Positions 27,201 to 37,900 of a stretch of 64,000 nucleotides of DNA are shown here, piece after piece. The notes under the pieces were generated by a model. It saw nothing but the letters and a program-made list of their open reading frames with translations. It was not told the origin of the DNA and ran no database searches. The position numbers and the translations under genes were made by a program. The stretch's first letter is position 1. Each line of letters opens with the position of its first letter. The stretch comes from Corallium rubrum (Eukaryota > Cnidaria > Anthozoa > Scleralcyonacea > Coralliidae): positions 12,982,143-13,046,142 of the forward strand of contig OZ035998.1 of the NCBI GenBank assembly GCA_964035015.1, in the 5' to 3' direction.

Positions 27201-27920
27201 GAAACTAAAAAATGCCGGGGGGTTGAACCCCAGAATTAGACTAGTTTCTTGGGGCAATAATAGCAATATAGATTTGTTTTAAGGAGTTTGAAGTTTATAT
27301 ATTTTAAGATGCCAAATGTTGGAATATTAGTGTTAAGATATATTACAAACAGTTCATAGGTTGAGTTAAAGATACTAAAAATGAGAAAAAAGCCCGATTG
27401 CAAATCCCCCTGATTTTTTGTTGAAGCACTCGTTTCACTTCTGGATTTTTCCTGTCCAAACGAGTAGTACTTTGAAAGAAAAATTATTTTTTCAATATTT
27501 TCCAATGTTTGAGGATAGGTATATTTGATAAAAGAAGTCTTTAAAAGATAAAGATGACTCTGACGAAGCGATTTTGTTGTCGACTTTGTTGTTTACGTTC
27601 GTGACAGATTACTAAAGCCGCGTTTCGCTGGCTGTCTTTCTGGATTTTTCCTGGCGGAACGGTAAGCGTTAGAAAACTGTAATTTGCTTTAGGCTATCAA
27701 TTATATCATAGTTATTGATATATTCGACAAAAGAATGGCTCCAAAATAGGTTTATTTGAAGCTCACTTTCATGGACATGGGTATATTTGATAAATGATTG
27801 GCACCCACAGATGGACTTCGCGGCAATCTACGGTTTTCTACGCAGAATGCACCTCTAGTTTCAGATTCGAATCTGAATCTGAATCTGAAACTGCGAATCT
27901 GAAACCGTAGGTCCGACTGT
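24264..27920. mobile_element. 3.66-kb foldback transposon, MULE-like target duplication
   Basis: The 9-mer ACTCTCGAT lies at 24255-24263 and again at 27921-27929, directly outside inverted termini (ACAGTCGGACCTACGGTTTC; GAAACCGTAGGTCCGACTGT). Arms of about 1.7-1.85 kb (24264-26125 and 26255-27920) are near-exact reverse complements around a central stretch of about 130 bp. Each arm contains two related units about 840 bp apart, each with AGGAAAAATCCAGA and CGTAAACAACAAAGTCGAC. The right arm lacks about 150 bp that the left has near 24450-24590. No protein-coding ORF is convincing, so it is non-autonomous. A 9-bp duplication and very long TIRs fit the Mutator/foldback type. Confidence 0.88.
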
Positions 27921-27929
27921 ACTCTCGAT

Positions 27930-28510
27930 TTCAAAATTTCCCGGGGGAGCATGCCCCCGGACCCCCCTTTCAAAATCCTGGCTACGTGCCTGCCATGTGA
28001 TGCCTATATCTATGCATGTAACCCACTGGCTTTTTTTCAGCTGCTTGCTTGGAAGTGTTTAAAGTCAGTTATGTGGCTGGGAAGTATCTTGTTTGAATAG
28101 CTTTGCACTAGTGACCGAGTTATAGTTGATCAGTTTGCTGCGACATAAAACTTTACGTTCTGTTTATATGAGAGCGAGCTACCTGGCGGGTTGTAATATT
28201 TGAGATGATTCTCATCAACAAAAGTGACATGAAGTAACGAATATAGAAAATTCATTCCGCTATGCCGAGTTACTTGGGTAAAAGTGCTTATATGAGGAAA
28301 TGTCTATCCAAATGTTTAGGCGACGTTTGAAACGGGTCTTGGCTTTCAACAACAAAGTGACCGGAAGTTTATGAACAAGAAACGATTTGATTGGCTGATT
28401 AGTTAACAATGAGAAAGGAATGTATCGCGCGTCTGAGCAGACGCATGTGGGTCTGCTCACACACTATACCGGTTAGGTTTTCGTGCCGGCACAAAAAATA
28501 TCCAGTATAG
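27930..28510. other. Intergenic DNA and left part of the gypsy target site
   Basis: No gene. The last about 55 bp (CACACTATACCGG ... ATCCAGTATAG) belong to a short dyad of the same family as the MITE at 33921-34211; the gypsy element cut it at ATAG. Confidence 0.6.
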
Positions 28511-28716
28511 TGTAAGGTTAGATAATTGTGATATGAGATGGGGGACTGGGATGAGAAATGACTGACGAAGAAGGAGGCAGCTTCGCGTTGGTGGTGTGTG
28601 TTGTTCGACTGTCGAGTTGTGTGCATTTAGTTGAAAAGAGAGAGTTGTGTTAATACAGTTTAATAATAAGATAAAGACAATCGTGGTGTGGCTGTATTAT
28701 GGTCGGGATCCCTTCA
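28511..28716 (+). repeat. Left LTR of gypsy element
   Basis: 206 bp, TGTAAGGTTAG...GATCCCTTCA. It contains TTAATACAG and AATAATAAGATAAAG near 28650-28676, which could serve as promoter and poly(A) region. No difference seen from the right LTR. Confidence 0.95.
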
Positions 28717-28717
28717 T

Positions 28718-28734
28718 TGGTGGCAGTTGTGGCG
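28718..28734 (+). promoter_or_regulatory. Possible primer-binding site
   Basis: TGGTGGCAGTTGTGGCG starts two bases after the LTR, where a tRNA 3' end would prime minus-strand synthesis. I could not match the tRNA. Confidence 0.45.
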
Positions 28735-28876
28735 ATCTAGAACTCCGTTTTTTAACTCAAACGCTATTGTAACTGACTTTCGTTTTGGTTCAAATTTTCA
28801 ACGCTTCCCGAGTTCTCCTTCGTTGGATTTTCATCAAAGAATTTCGAAGTGATTTCTACTCAGTTCTTTGATCAGT

Positions 28877-29776
28877 ATGGCTAGTGGCATCGCTCAATGG
28901 GATGGTAGTGATGGAACTAATATTTTGAGTCATGTAAGCCAAGTAGAGGCTTTTTTTGTTGCGAAGGGAGTCGACGGAGAAGCGAAGAAAGTCGCCATTC
29001 TTCATCTATCGCTGAAAGGTAAGCCGAAATCGTTTTTCGCCGAGCTTACTGACGAGCAGAGAGCTACGTTCGCGAGTGCAAAAGCCGCCATACTGGCTCG
29101 TTTTAAACCTTCTAAAACGGCCGCTCAATTCCAACAAGAACTCGCCGATCGGAGGCAACAAGCAAACGAAACGGCCTTTCAATTGAAATTTGAAATCCAA
29201 CATCTGGTCACCAAAGCCTACCCGGAAGTTACGTCACCAAATGCACGTGCGGCCTTGGTTGCTGCTAATTTCCGGAAGGCACTCAAACCGGAAATTCGTA
29301 GTAAACTGGCATGGGCTTTGTCTGATGACGCTTCGCTTGATGATGTTGTCACGAGAGCAGCCCAAATCGAAAGAGAGGAAAATTCCACTGGAATTGGTGC
29401 GATTTTCACAGGGGAAAACAGCACGCCGGGGGGTGGGGGTGGGCACGGACCAGGTGAAGTGAATAAAGAGATTTTGCAGAAATTGGAGGAATTGTCATGT
29501 GGTCAACAAAGGCTTGCGTCTACAGTTGCAGCGATCCAGGGACAGTCTCAGAAACCACAGCAGCGCGATTCTTCTGGTAACACATCAAAGAATTCTAGTC
29601 AGCAAAATTTCACCTGTTTTCAATGCAACAAGCGTGGTCATTATGCTAGGGATTGTCCGCAACGACAACAACCTGAGAGGATGGCTCTTCAGGGAAAGTG
29701 CTACCGCTGTAATGGTTGGGGTCATCGTGCTGCCGACTGCCGTGCACCCACCCCAGCGAATCAGGGAAACTACTAG
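28877..29776 (+). CDS. gag: Gag polyprotein of gypsy element
   Basis: 299 codons from the first ATG (28877); the frame is open a few codons further upstream without an ATG. The N-terminal half is a retrotransposon Gag domain with a helical core (KVAILHLSLKGKPKSFF, AILARFKPSKTAAQFQQEL). A Gly-rich linker follows, then two CCHC zinc knuckles (about residues 247-260, CFQCNKRGHYARDC, and 275-288, CYRCNGWGHRAADC) that bind RNA during particle assembly. The stop TAG (29774-29776) lies four bases after a slippery heptamer that feeds pol in the -1 frame. Confidence 0.95.
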   Translation: MASGIAQWDGSDGTNILSHVSQVEAFFVAKGVDGEAKKVAILHLSLKGKPKSFFAELTDEQRATFASAKAAILARFKPSKTAAQFQQELADRRQQANETAFQLKFEIQHLVTKAYPEVTSPNARAALVAANFRKALKPEIRSKLAWALSDDASLDDVVTRAAQIEREENSTGIGAIFTGENSTPGGGGGHGPGEVNKEILQKLEELSCGQQRLASTVAAIQGQSQKPQQRDSSGNTSKNSSQQNFTCFQCNKRGHYARDCPQRQQPERMALQGKCYRCNGWGHRAADCRAPTPANQGNY

Positions 29777-29820
29777 AGGCTGAAGGAAGGGGCCAGTTTC
29801 CTTCAGCTATAAAACTGGCC
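29764..29820 (+). promoter_or_regulatory. -1 ribosomal frameshift signal: GGGAAAC plus H-type pseudoknot
   Basis: GGGAAAC at 29764-29770 sits in the gag frame as G GGA AAC, the X XXY YYZ rule. After a 9-nt spacer, stem 1 is CTGAAGGAA (29780-29788) with TTCCTTCAG (29798-29806). The stem-1 loop GGCCAGT (29791-29797) pairs with ACTGGCC (29814-29820) as stem 2. Slippage here moves ribosomes into the pol frame. All parts are seen directly; function is inferred from the known mechanism. Confidence 0.88.
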
Positions 29821-32800
29821 AGACATAGAAACGTTAGTTCAAAGTTTAATTTGGTAGATTCACCTCTTGTATCAGCAACGAGTACTCAGGGACCGCAATC
29901 TCGGATCGAAATTGAAGGGGAAGTAGGTGGTCAGAAATGCATCTGGTTGTTGGATACTGGAGCACAAATAAGCGTATTATCGGAGAACATAGCGCGAACA
30001 GCAAAAGGGGTGAGAGTTCCAGCACAATATACACCGCACACAGTTGATGGTTCTGATATGAAAACCGTCTGTGACCTCCTAACTGACTGTAAAATTGGTG
30101 GTCAAACCATCAATCAACATCGTTTTACCGTGGTTAGTGATTGCACATATCCAGCAATTGTGGGAATGGATCTGTTCCCCGCACTCAACGTGAAACTTCA
30201 GCTGGGGAACAACGTGTGTTATGACAATGCAAGTGCAACAAACACCCAGGCAAGACCTGCATGCAAGCCCACATCACCAACGGTGGGAAAGATTTTCGCC
30301 ACAAGAAACGTGAAAATTCCAGGCCGCAGTATGTTTGTTTTCGAGGGAAAAGTCAAAGTTCCTTTGGATCCAGGTACACTAGTAATGGTTGATGCTGCCC
30401 TTGACGACAGATCTGAGAGACTAGGATTGGGATGTGGTCGAGTTCTCGATACGGTGCGAGACAATGGACGTGTTCTGATGCATATGATAAATCCGAGTAC
30501 AAGAGTATGTAAGGTACAGAAGGGGACATGTGTGGGAACTTTCTCGACTGCTGTTGATGATGATGCTGTTGTTGTGGGACACCTGTCACACACTAGCGAC
30601 AGCAGCGCATATCAGTCCACGCAAGACGAGTCAGTTGCAAAACGTGATACAGTGGCACGGCACTTGGCTAATGGTGCAGATTTAACGGAGAACGAGAAAC
30701 ATCGGTTGTATAAGAAACTGCATAACCACAGCGAACTATTTTCCATAGACGGTGAACTTGGACGTACATCCCTGATGGAACATGCTATTCCAACTCAAGA
30801 TGCGACGCCCATTCATCAGCGAGCTCGAAGGGTTCCATTCAATCGGTTACCGGAGGTACAACAATTCGTGGAGGAAGGATTGCATAGTGGCGTGATTAGA
30901 CCTAGCAGAAGTCCGTGGGCTAGCCCTTTGGTGTTGGTCAAGAAAGACGATGGGAGTACACGATTCTGCGTAGACTTTCGTCGATTAAATGACGTTACAG
31001 TGGGTGATTCATTTCCAGTTCCACGCATAGATGATAGTCTCAGAGCATTAGGAGGGGCTAAAATCTTTAGCACCTTGGATCTTACGAAAGGGTACTGGCA
31101 AGTGCCAGTCAAGGAGGAGGACAAGCAGAAGACTGCTTTTACCTGCCACAAGGCATTGTTCGAGTTCAATACAATGCCCTTCGGACTGAAAGGGGCACCA
31201 GCTACTTTTCAGAGGCTGATGACCGCAGTTTTTAGTGAATTGAACTGGGAGGTTCTTCTCATTTATCTGGATGACATCATCGTGTACTCACGAAGTTTTG
31301 AAGAGCACCTTGAACATCTGGAATTGGTCTTCAACAAGCTCCACACCGCAGGATTAAAGCTTCATCCGGACAAGTGTGCCTTTGGTCGTCAACAAGTGAA
31401 GTATCTCGGTCATGTGGTTGGAAGCAAAGGTGTTACACCTGACCCAGAGAAGGTGAGAGCAATCCAGAATTATCCACAGCCGCAATCAGTTGCTGAGGTT
31501 CGTCGGTTCCTAGGCATTGCATCGTATTACCGTCGCTTCATCGACAAGTTTGCAAACATCGCAGCGCCATTGCATGCTATTACCCAGAAGGACGTGGTGT
31601 TCAGTTGGACTCCTGAATGCGAACAAGCCTTTAGAACGCTGCAAGAACATTTATCGTCATCCCCGATACTTGCGTACCCAGATTTCTCTCAACCTTTTGT
31701 CGTAGAAACCGATGCTAGTGATATCGGCCTGGGTGCTATACTAAGCCAGGGACATCACGTCATTGAGTATGCATCGCGAGTTTTAACCACTACCGAGAAG
31801 AACTACTCGGCCACTGAAAAGGAGTGCCTGGGGGTCGTGTGGGCGCTGGAGAAGTTTGGAATGTATCTGGAAGGCTTCCACTTCAAAGTGATTACTGACC
31901 ACAAACCGTTGACATACCTCATGCAGCTGAAGGAGCCAAGGGGAAAACTGGCGAGATGGCGAGTGGCACTGGATAACTTTGATTTTGAGATTTATCACCG
32001 TCCGGGTCGATTAATGATAGTAGCTGACGCATTATCTAGAGCTCCTGTTGGTGCCATAGCCTTAGAAGGATTGTGGACAGAATCTGCAGTAGTTGACCTT
32101 CAACAGTTAGACGAGGATGTCCGGACGATCTATCGATGGGTGCAAACGAAAGTTAAACCCAGAGATATCAAAAATCACGTGAACAGTTTCTTGCGCACGG
32201 AGGGTGACAAACTTAGGATTGACAATGGTCTTCTGGTCTTACTCACACGGCATGGTGACATGGAGAATCGGAGGGTTCTTCTTCCAAGGAGTGTGGCAGA
32301 GCGAGTTCTCAAAGTCCTACACGATGATGCCGGGCATTTTGGACCTGAGAAAACAAAGGCTGCTGTCAAATCGCGCTACTTTTGGTTCAACTGGCAGAGA
32401 GATGTAAGGGACTGGTGCAGCTCATGTGAGACTTGCCTACGAAGAAAGTGTCCAACAGTTCCTGACCGCCAGCCAGTAGGGGAGCTACCAGTACCAGACA
32501 GACCATTTCAGTGGTGGCACATGGACTTCGCAGGACCACTTCCCAAAACTCCAAGAGGTAATAAGTACATCTTCGCACTCACAGATCCGTTTAGTAAGTG
32601 GCCAGAGGCATTTGCGGTCCCAGATCAATCAGCAAGAACCACAGCAGAGGTGGTTTACAGGGAGATTGTGTGTAGATATGGTGTTCCCGAGGGTCTACAC
32701 GCTGACCAACGCCGGAATTTTGAAGCAAACCTAATGCGTGAACTATGCAAACGGATGGACATTAAGAGGACAAGAAGTTCACCGGCAAACCCTCAAGGAA

Positions 32801-33618
32801 ACGGCCAGGCTGAACGAACAAACAGAACGCTGGCAGAACGCCTAGCCATGGACATAGAGGCCTCAGATCAGACGGACTGGGACGAGAAACTGCCTGCTGC
32901 GCTATCGGCCATAAGAACAGTGGAAAATAAAACAACGAAAGAAACACCGTTCTACGTGGCGTTTGGTTTTGAGTCCAGAAATCCAGGGGACATCATCCAA
33001 AGAGACACAGTAACTGGAGCACAAGAGAGCGTAACGGAGTGGATTGGTCGTCTGGATGATCTGAAGGATCTTCATGCTAAAGTTCGTTCGCGAATCTTAC
33101 GGGAACAGGCAGCCAGACAAGGAAGGGATCAAAACGTGCGATTCACTCCATTCCAAGAAGGGGAGAAGGTGTGGAAGAGGCATGAAAACAAAAGGCGGGG
33201 TCTGGCTAGAAAACTCATTGGTGATCGTTGGAGGGGTCCATATGTCGTGAAATCAAGGAAAGGCGACACAACCTATAAGATACAGTTGGAAGGCAGAGGA
33301 CAACGGGAGTTGATGATTAATCACAGGAGACTCAAGAGGCACGTTCCACGCCCTCCACACCTACAATCACCAGGAAACGTAGAGCATGAAACGGACAGTG
33401 ACGAGGATGCATCACCAGTGTTACAAGAACCAGCGGACGATGGTGCGGTTGTTGATGATGGTTGGCAACTGAATGATGACCAAGAGCAAAGAGAAGTGAC
33501 ACCACAACGAGTGAACAGGCACCCACGGCGAGCACGCAGGCCACCACTTCGCCTTACCTATGAGGCTGGGGGTCATCAACTTGAGACACGAAATCTCTCA
33601 GAGAGCAGCTCTGAGTAG
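29770..33618 (+). CDS. pol: Pol polyprotein: protease, reverse transcriptase, RNase H, integrase
   Basis: Open in the -1 frame relative to gag and read by frameshift at 29764-29770. The frame is open from about 29716, which gives the residue numbers used here (about 1300). Aspartic protease WLLDTGAQ near 77-84. RT with FCVDFRRLN, STLDLTKGYWQV, MPFGLKGAPATFQ and YLDD (517-520). RNase H with ETDASDIGLG (Asp about 666). Integrase HHCC zinc site (H869, H874, C904, C907) and DDE residues D937, D997 and E1033, then a GPY/F-type module (RWRGPYVV). Integrase has DQRRNF where most relatives have DQGRNF. The C-terminal tail is acidic then Arg-rich. Confidence 0.95.
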   Translation, partial: LLEAEGRGQFPSAIKLARHRNVSSKFNLVDSPLVSATSTQGPQSRIEIEGEVGGQKCIWLLDTGAQISVLSENIARTAKGVRVPAQYTPHTVDGSDMKTVCDLLTDCKIGGQTINQHRFTVVSDCTYPAIVGMDLFPALNVKLQLGNNVCYDNASATNTQARPACKPTSPTVGKIFATRNVKIPGRSMFVFEGKVKVPLDPGTLVMVDAALDDRSERLGLGCGRVLDTVRDNGRVLMHMINPSTRVCKVQKGTCVGTFSTAVDDDAVVVGHLSHTSDSSAYQSTQDESVAKRDTVARHLANGADLTENEKHRLYKKLHNHSELFSIDGELGRTSLMEHAIPTQDATPIHQRARRVPFNRLPEVQQFVEEGLHSGVIRPSRSPWASPLVLVKKDDGSTRFCVDFRRLNDVTVGDSFPVPRIDDSLRALGGAKIFSTLDLTKGYWQVPVKEEDKQKTAFTCHKALFEFNTMPFGLKGAPATFQRLMTAVFSELNWEVLLIYLDDIIVYSRSFEEHLEHLELVFNKLHTAGLKLHPDKCAFGRQQVKYLGHVVGSKGVTPDPEKVRAIQNYPQPQSVAEVRRFLGIASYYRRFIDKFANIAAPLHAITQKDVVFSWTPECEQAFRTLQEHLSSSPILAYPDFSQPFVVETDASDIGLGAILSQGHHVIEYASRVLTTTEKNYSATEKECLGVVWALEKFGMYLEGFHFKVITDHKPLTYLMQLKEPRGKLARWRVALDNFDFEIYHRPGRLMIVADALSRAPVGAIALEGLWTESAVVDLQQLDEDVRTIYRWVQTKVKPRDIKNHVNSFLRTEGDKLRIDNGLLVLLTRHGDMENRRVLLPRSVAERVLKVLHDDAGHFGPEKTKAAVKSRYFWFNWQRDVRDWCSSCETCLRRKCPTVPDRQPVGELPVPDRPFQWWHMDFAGPLPKTPRGNKYIFALTDPFSKWPEAFAVPDQSARTTAEVVYREIVCRYGVPEGLHADQRRNFEANLMRELCKRMDIKRTRSSPANPQGNGQAERTNRTLAERLAMDIEASDQTDWDEKLPAALSAIRTVENKTTKETPFYVAFGFESRNPGDIIQRDTVTGAQESVTEWIGRLDDLKDLHAKVRSRILREQAARQGRDQNVRFTPFQEGEKVWKRHENKRRGLARKLIGDRWRGPYVVKSRKGDTTYKIQLEGRGQRELMINHRRLKRHVPRPPHLQSPGNVEHETDSDEDASPVLQEPADDGAVVDDGWQLNDDQEQREVTPQRVNRHPRRARRPPLRLTYEAGGHQLETRNLSESSSE

Positions 33619-33656
33619 AACTTAAACATTATATTCACGTAGTACTTTTGTTATTC

Positions 33657-33669
33657 TGATGGAGAGGAG
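33657..33669 (+). promoter_or_regulatory. Polypurine tract
   Basis: A purine-rich run (GATGGAGAGGAG) directly abuts the right LTR, where plus-strand priming is expected. Confidence 0.7.
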
Positions 33670-33875
33670 TGTAAGGTTAGATAATTGTGATATGAGATGG
33701 GGGACTGGGATGAGAAATGACTGACGAAGAAGGAGGCAGCTTCGCGTTGGTGGTGTGTGTTGTTCGACTGTCGAGTTGTGTGCATTTAGTTGAAAAGAGA
33801 GAGTTGTGTTAATACAGTTTAATAATAAGATAAAGACAATCGTGGTGTGGCTGTATTATGGTCGGGATCCCTTCA
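33670..33875 (+). repeat. Right LTR of gypsy element
   Basis: 206 bp, apparently identical to 28511-28716. ATAG target duplication follows at 33876-33879. Confidence 0.95.
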
Positions 33876-33920
33876 ATAGTGTAAACAGATTCGATCGGCA
33901 CGATATTGTGCCGAAGAAAG

Positions 33921-34211
33921 CCCCGTTCACACTATACCGGATAGCTTTTTTGCTGGCACGAAAACCTGACGATACAACCAATTCCCACGCTCTATCCGGA
34001 ACGATTTCGAACTCCATTCACACTGGAACGGCACAAAAAGCTATCCGATACAAGATGTATTAGTACCTCTTTCGAGATAGGAGAGGCGCAGCGGCGTACC
34101 GACACAGAAATTGTGCCGGAGCAGGCGTTTTTAATTTGTGTGCGAACAGAAGGTCTATCCAACATGGTTTTCGTGCCGGCACAAAAGCTATCCGGTATAG
34201 TGTGAACGGCC
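33921..34211. mobile_element. MITE with CACACTATACCGG termini
   Basis: CGTTCACACTATACCGGATA at the left is mirrored by TATCCGGTATAGTGTGAACG at the right, and GGCACGAAAAC by GTTTTCGTGCC inside. About 290 bp, directly right of the gypsy element. Confidence 0.75.
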
Positions 34212-34225
34212 CAAGCAAATACCGG

Positions 34226-34616
34226 TAAGGCCTGTTTTATACGGCGTGCTCTTCATGTGCCGAACCAAATAGGAGAGATTAGGTACATGATAAGCACGGC
34301 GTCTAAATCAAATAGGTACGGCAACTTTTATTTGGGTCGACCATTTGATTAAGTTCGACTGAATTGGTCGTACTTAATGCATTTGGTGCGACGTTGGTTT
34401 AGATCGATTTAGACGGCGAACTTCTCATGTACCGTATCTAATGCATAAATTATTAAAATATACTTTCTATATTAGGTTCACAGGAACACGAAACGGTATT
34501 TGGTGCGACCCATTTGGTTCGCCGTATAAATTGACTGCCGTGCTAAATAGATTTGAGTCGTCCCAAATTACTATTAGATTCGGCACATGTAAAGCACGCC
34601 GTCTAAAACTGGCCTA
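34226..34616. mobile_element. 391-bp MITE with TAAGGCCTGTTTTA termini
   Basis: Left TAAGGCCTGTTTTATACGGC and right GCCGTCTAAAACTGGCCTAA are inverted with a few mismatches. The interior has further inverted GCACGCCGT/ACGGCGTGC pieces. Confidence 0.75.
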
Positions 34617-34743
34617 AGATATCAATATGTTGACCTGTTCATGCATATCAGATATCGCGTGTCGTATTACATTTGGAAACGTGCATGTGTTTTAAAACAT
34701 GTTTAAATATTTTCTGTTTGTCCGAATTTAAATAAATTCTATT

Positions 34744-34931
34744 TAACAAATAGATTCCATTTTGCCGTTGTCTGTTTAGTTGTAGATGCACAGATGACGT
34801 CACCACGTGGTAAGAACAAAAAAGTGGCCCACGAGACGCAATCGAGTGGGTCACTGATGTTCTTACCACGTTGTGACGTCTTCTGTGCATCTATAACTGA
34901 ACAGACAACAAAAAAATGGAATCTATTTGTT
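34744..34931. mobile_element. MITE/foldback with about 70-bp arms
   Basis: AATAGATTCCATTTTGCCGT...GGTAAGAAC at the left is mirrored by GTTCTTACCACG...AAAATGGAATCTATT at the right. Both arms contain TGACGTC. Confidence 0.75.
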
Positions 34932-37900
34932 TTATACAATATAAAAATTACACAATACTTCTTGCCGGATTTTGGGACGTGACTGACGTGATCCATGTGT
35001 CTGTCCTCTAATAGATCATGGCAACAACCAATGACAACACGCATAGCAACCAGGATATTGTATAAATAAAAATGATCGCTTGTAGCTATCTGCCAAATCC
35101 GACACTATAGGTTTTGTCTACTAAGTATATTAGATTAATTAATTTTCAGAAAAACGGCCCTGTTTACATTTATACTACATTAGCAAACCTTCGGCGCTTC
35201 CTGCACCGCAGCAGACAGCAGTTCATATAAGACCATAGATTCTATTTGTGAAAATCTATGCAATTATGCATTTTCATTGCCATGTAGTCTTGCTACTTGC
35301 TAGAGTACGCACAGGTTACGCGATGCTTTCAGAAATCAGTAGCCCAATCGCGAGTGAACGCCTGAGCAGGCGTCTTGTTGACATCACGATCATAATCACT
35401 CTTGAATTCTATTGTAAATTTACGAAAGCCTAAAACAATAAAGTGCGGAAAATGACGCGTATTCAATACTCTACTAAAACCAGATTAATCCCTGGAAAGG
35501 CGTAATCTATAACTAATTGTCTAGTATATCAATTTTTTTCGGAATGGGGGTGGCTTTCAAAACGCTAAGGTTAATAGTTATAATATCTTATCTACATACT
35601 TCGCTATATACGCCCCCTTTCAAGAAAAATTATATTGGACATGCAATAACTAAAGATAATTAACAGCCCAGATGTATACAAGTATGTACTACAATTCTGG
35701 CCAAAAGTGCTTGGGCAACTTTACAATTTTTGGGATTAGGGACACGCCCTGCTTCGCACGTGGCTGAAAAGGTTAAATTACACTTGGAACCCTTTCCCCA
35801 GATCAATGTTACATCTGGAAACATTGGTGGGTAAAAATTTTGAAAATTAAAAAAAAAATTGTTTAAAAATATCGTAGTGACTCAAGACTTTTGACCAGGA
35901 TTGTAGGTGGCATGAGGAACAGGTAACTAAGTCTTCAGTGATCACGTACGAGAAATAGTAATTGTTCATCGTGCAACGCATCGCATAAAAACAAATGTTT
36001 GTTGGCTTGCTTGCAGCCACTTGAATTAAGTGGATTCATCCGTTGCAGAGATATACTTGAAAATAGAAGTCCCTTTCTAACTGGTCAGGTGGCCAATATT
36101 TTACTTTATCTCAAGTTATTTCTCTTCGGCGCCAACCACTTCCATTAATAATGAACGTTCCTTTGCCGGTGGAGATATATTGTTTTCAGCAACACATTTT
36201 CCACGCGTACGGCATACATTTGGACGCCGAAAAAATAAGTTCATTGTAAATATAATTCGACAAATGATCGAAGGCACAAATGCCGCATATTGATCGCCCC
36301 CGACCTCTCACAACACTCGTGCACTTTCAGAACTTAAACTTAACTTACATTGTTTACCGCTTCGGATTGCAGAAAATATTTGGTTTACCTTTTTTGTGAC
36401 ACCAATATACTATATCTGGATTTGTCATTCATCTCTTAGGTAGTTTTTGACAAATGGGTGAAATGACATGTTATGACATGACATGCGAGATAATCATTGT
36501 CGCGACATACAGGAACCTTCCAGAGGGAACCTTCCATGCTGATGGAAAATTGTCGGGATTATAAAATGCATAGTGTTCAAATGTGCCAAATAAACGTAGA
36601 CTGCGAGCCGCCCGCCTCTGAATAGATTAGAAGCCCCTCTATTTACCTTTCGTCCTCTCTCCTTTTCTGCCTAGGCCTCCTTAGCTCGTGCACTCTTTCA
36701 ATAATAATAAATTTCTATTGTTCTCGGTCCAGTCAAGATTTAATCTGATTAACCGCGTGGGGGCGCGCATGTTGACGCACGTCACTCCAGCCACTCATCC
36801 GTACTCGTATTTTGTTTCGAACTGGACAAATATCCCGAAACAAACTAAGTGCTGTACTAATGAAATATTTCAAGCCCTTTTTATCAATAACAAGATTTTT
36901 CTGATGTTTATGACTCAAAAGAAAGAAGCGAAAACGTTTGTATTTATTGATTGGTGTTAAATATACAATGTTATCTAACGAGTATAGTCACTTTAGTTTA
37001 TACTCGCAAAGATAAGTTATTACGAAACAAATACCTTAAATCAATAAACAGCGTTTTGTTTGCAGAAAATATTACAACTTCTAAACAATTGCCGGCTGCA
37101 TCAATTAAAAATATTTTAGTTAACCACATATAAACGTTTTATTTAGATAAACCATTAACCGTGCCGATAAACTGATAATATAAAATTTATGAGTGACGTC
37201 TATACTGGCCTATAACCAGAGAGATGAGTTTATAACTCATTCCTGTCCAAGAGCTTCCCCAGAAGTGAATAAAATCGTCTGGCGTTAGGCACAATAAAAT
37301 ACTAAAGACCGATTCGAACAGGAAGAGTTACTTAGAGAGATAGTTTATAAGATGAGCAGCTTACTGCAGCTAAAGCACGTATCTTTTTCAAACGCCCATG
37401 CACTCATACCCAGATGTTCGATTGACGTCACCAAAAAAAAACAATTAAACGTAATTAAACACGTCAGTTATACCTTGCAACGAGCCGTATTCGAAGCCCA
37501 CTATTGTTCAAGCTATCATCGCGCAAAGATCAAACTAAAAAGCTTTGCAAGAGAAAAAGATACTTGGTTAGTAGATTAATTTTACTGCTTTTCTGATTTG
37601 GGAAGCATTTGTAAAAAAGTAGATACTATACTTATTGCTTACTTAAAATACGATATTCAGGCGATAATTAAAATATTGGATGACTTGGAGTAACTAGACG
37701 GCAGTAAATTTTGGCAAAGATTCGTTCCGGCGGCATGAATTTTCATGCGATTTGTCACACAAGGCCTGAAACTGCGTTGACGTAATTGTTGCGAGACAAC
37801 TAGTGCGGGCGTGCGGCTTTTAAATTAAACATGCTGACGTGTGCAGTGCATGTATATGCCCATGTCCCGATAATTGTTAAACCGTACGTTGCAACATGTT

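Larger units (their letters stand above)
28511..33875 (+). mobile_element. Ty3/gypsy LTR retrotransposon, intact-looking
   Basis: LTRs of 206 bp at 28511-28716 and 33670-33875 appear identical by eye, start TG and end CA, and are flanked by ATAG on both sides (28507-28510 and 33876-33879). Order: LTR, possible primer-binding site, gag, pol (protease, RT, RNase H, integrase), purine tract, LTR. There is no env-like ORF. Domain order with integrase after RNase H places it in Ty3/gypsy. Both long ORFs are open, so insertion is recent and the element may be active. Confidence 0.95.

Noticed and set aside
29716-29769. Independent start of pol at 29716
   Set aside because: The codons before 29770 overlap gag and match no protease sequence. 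The slippery heptamer explains pol entry better.
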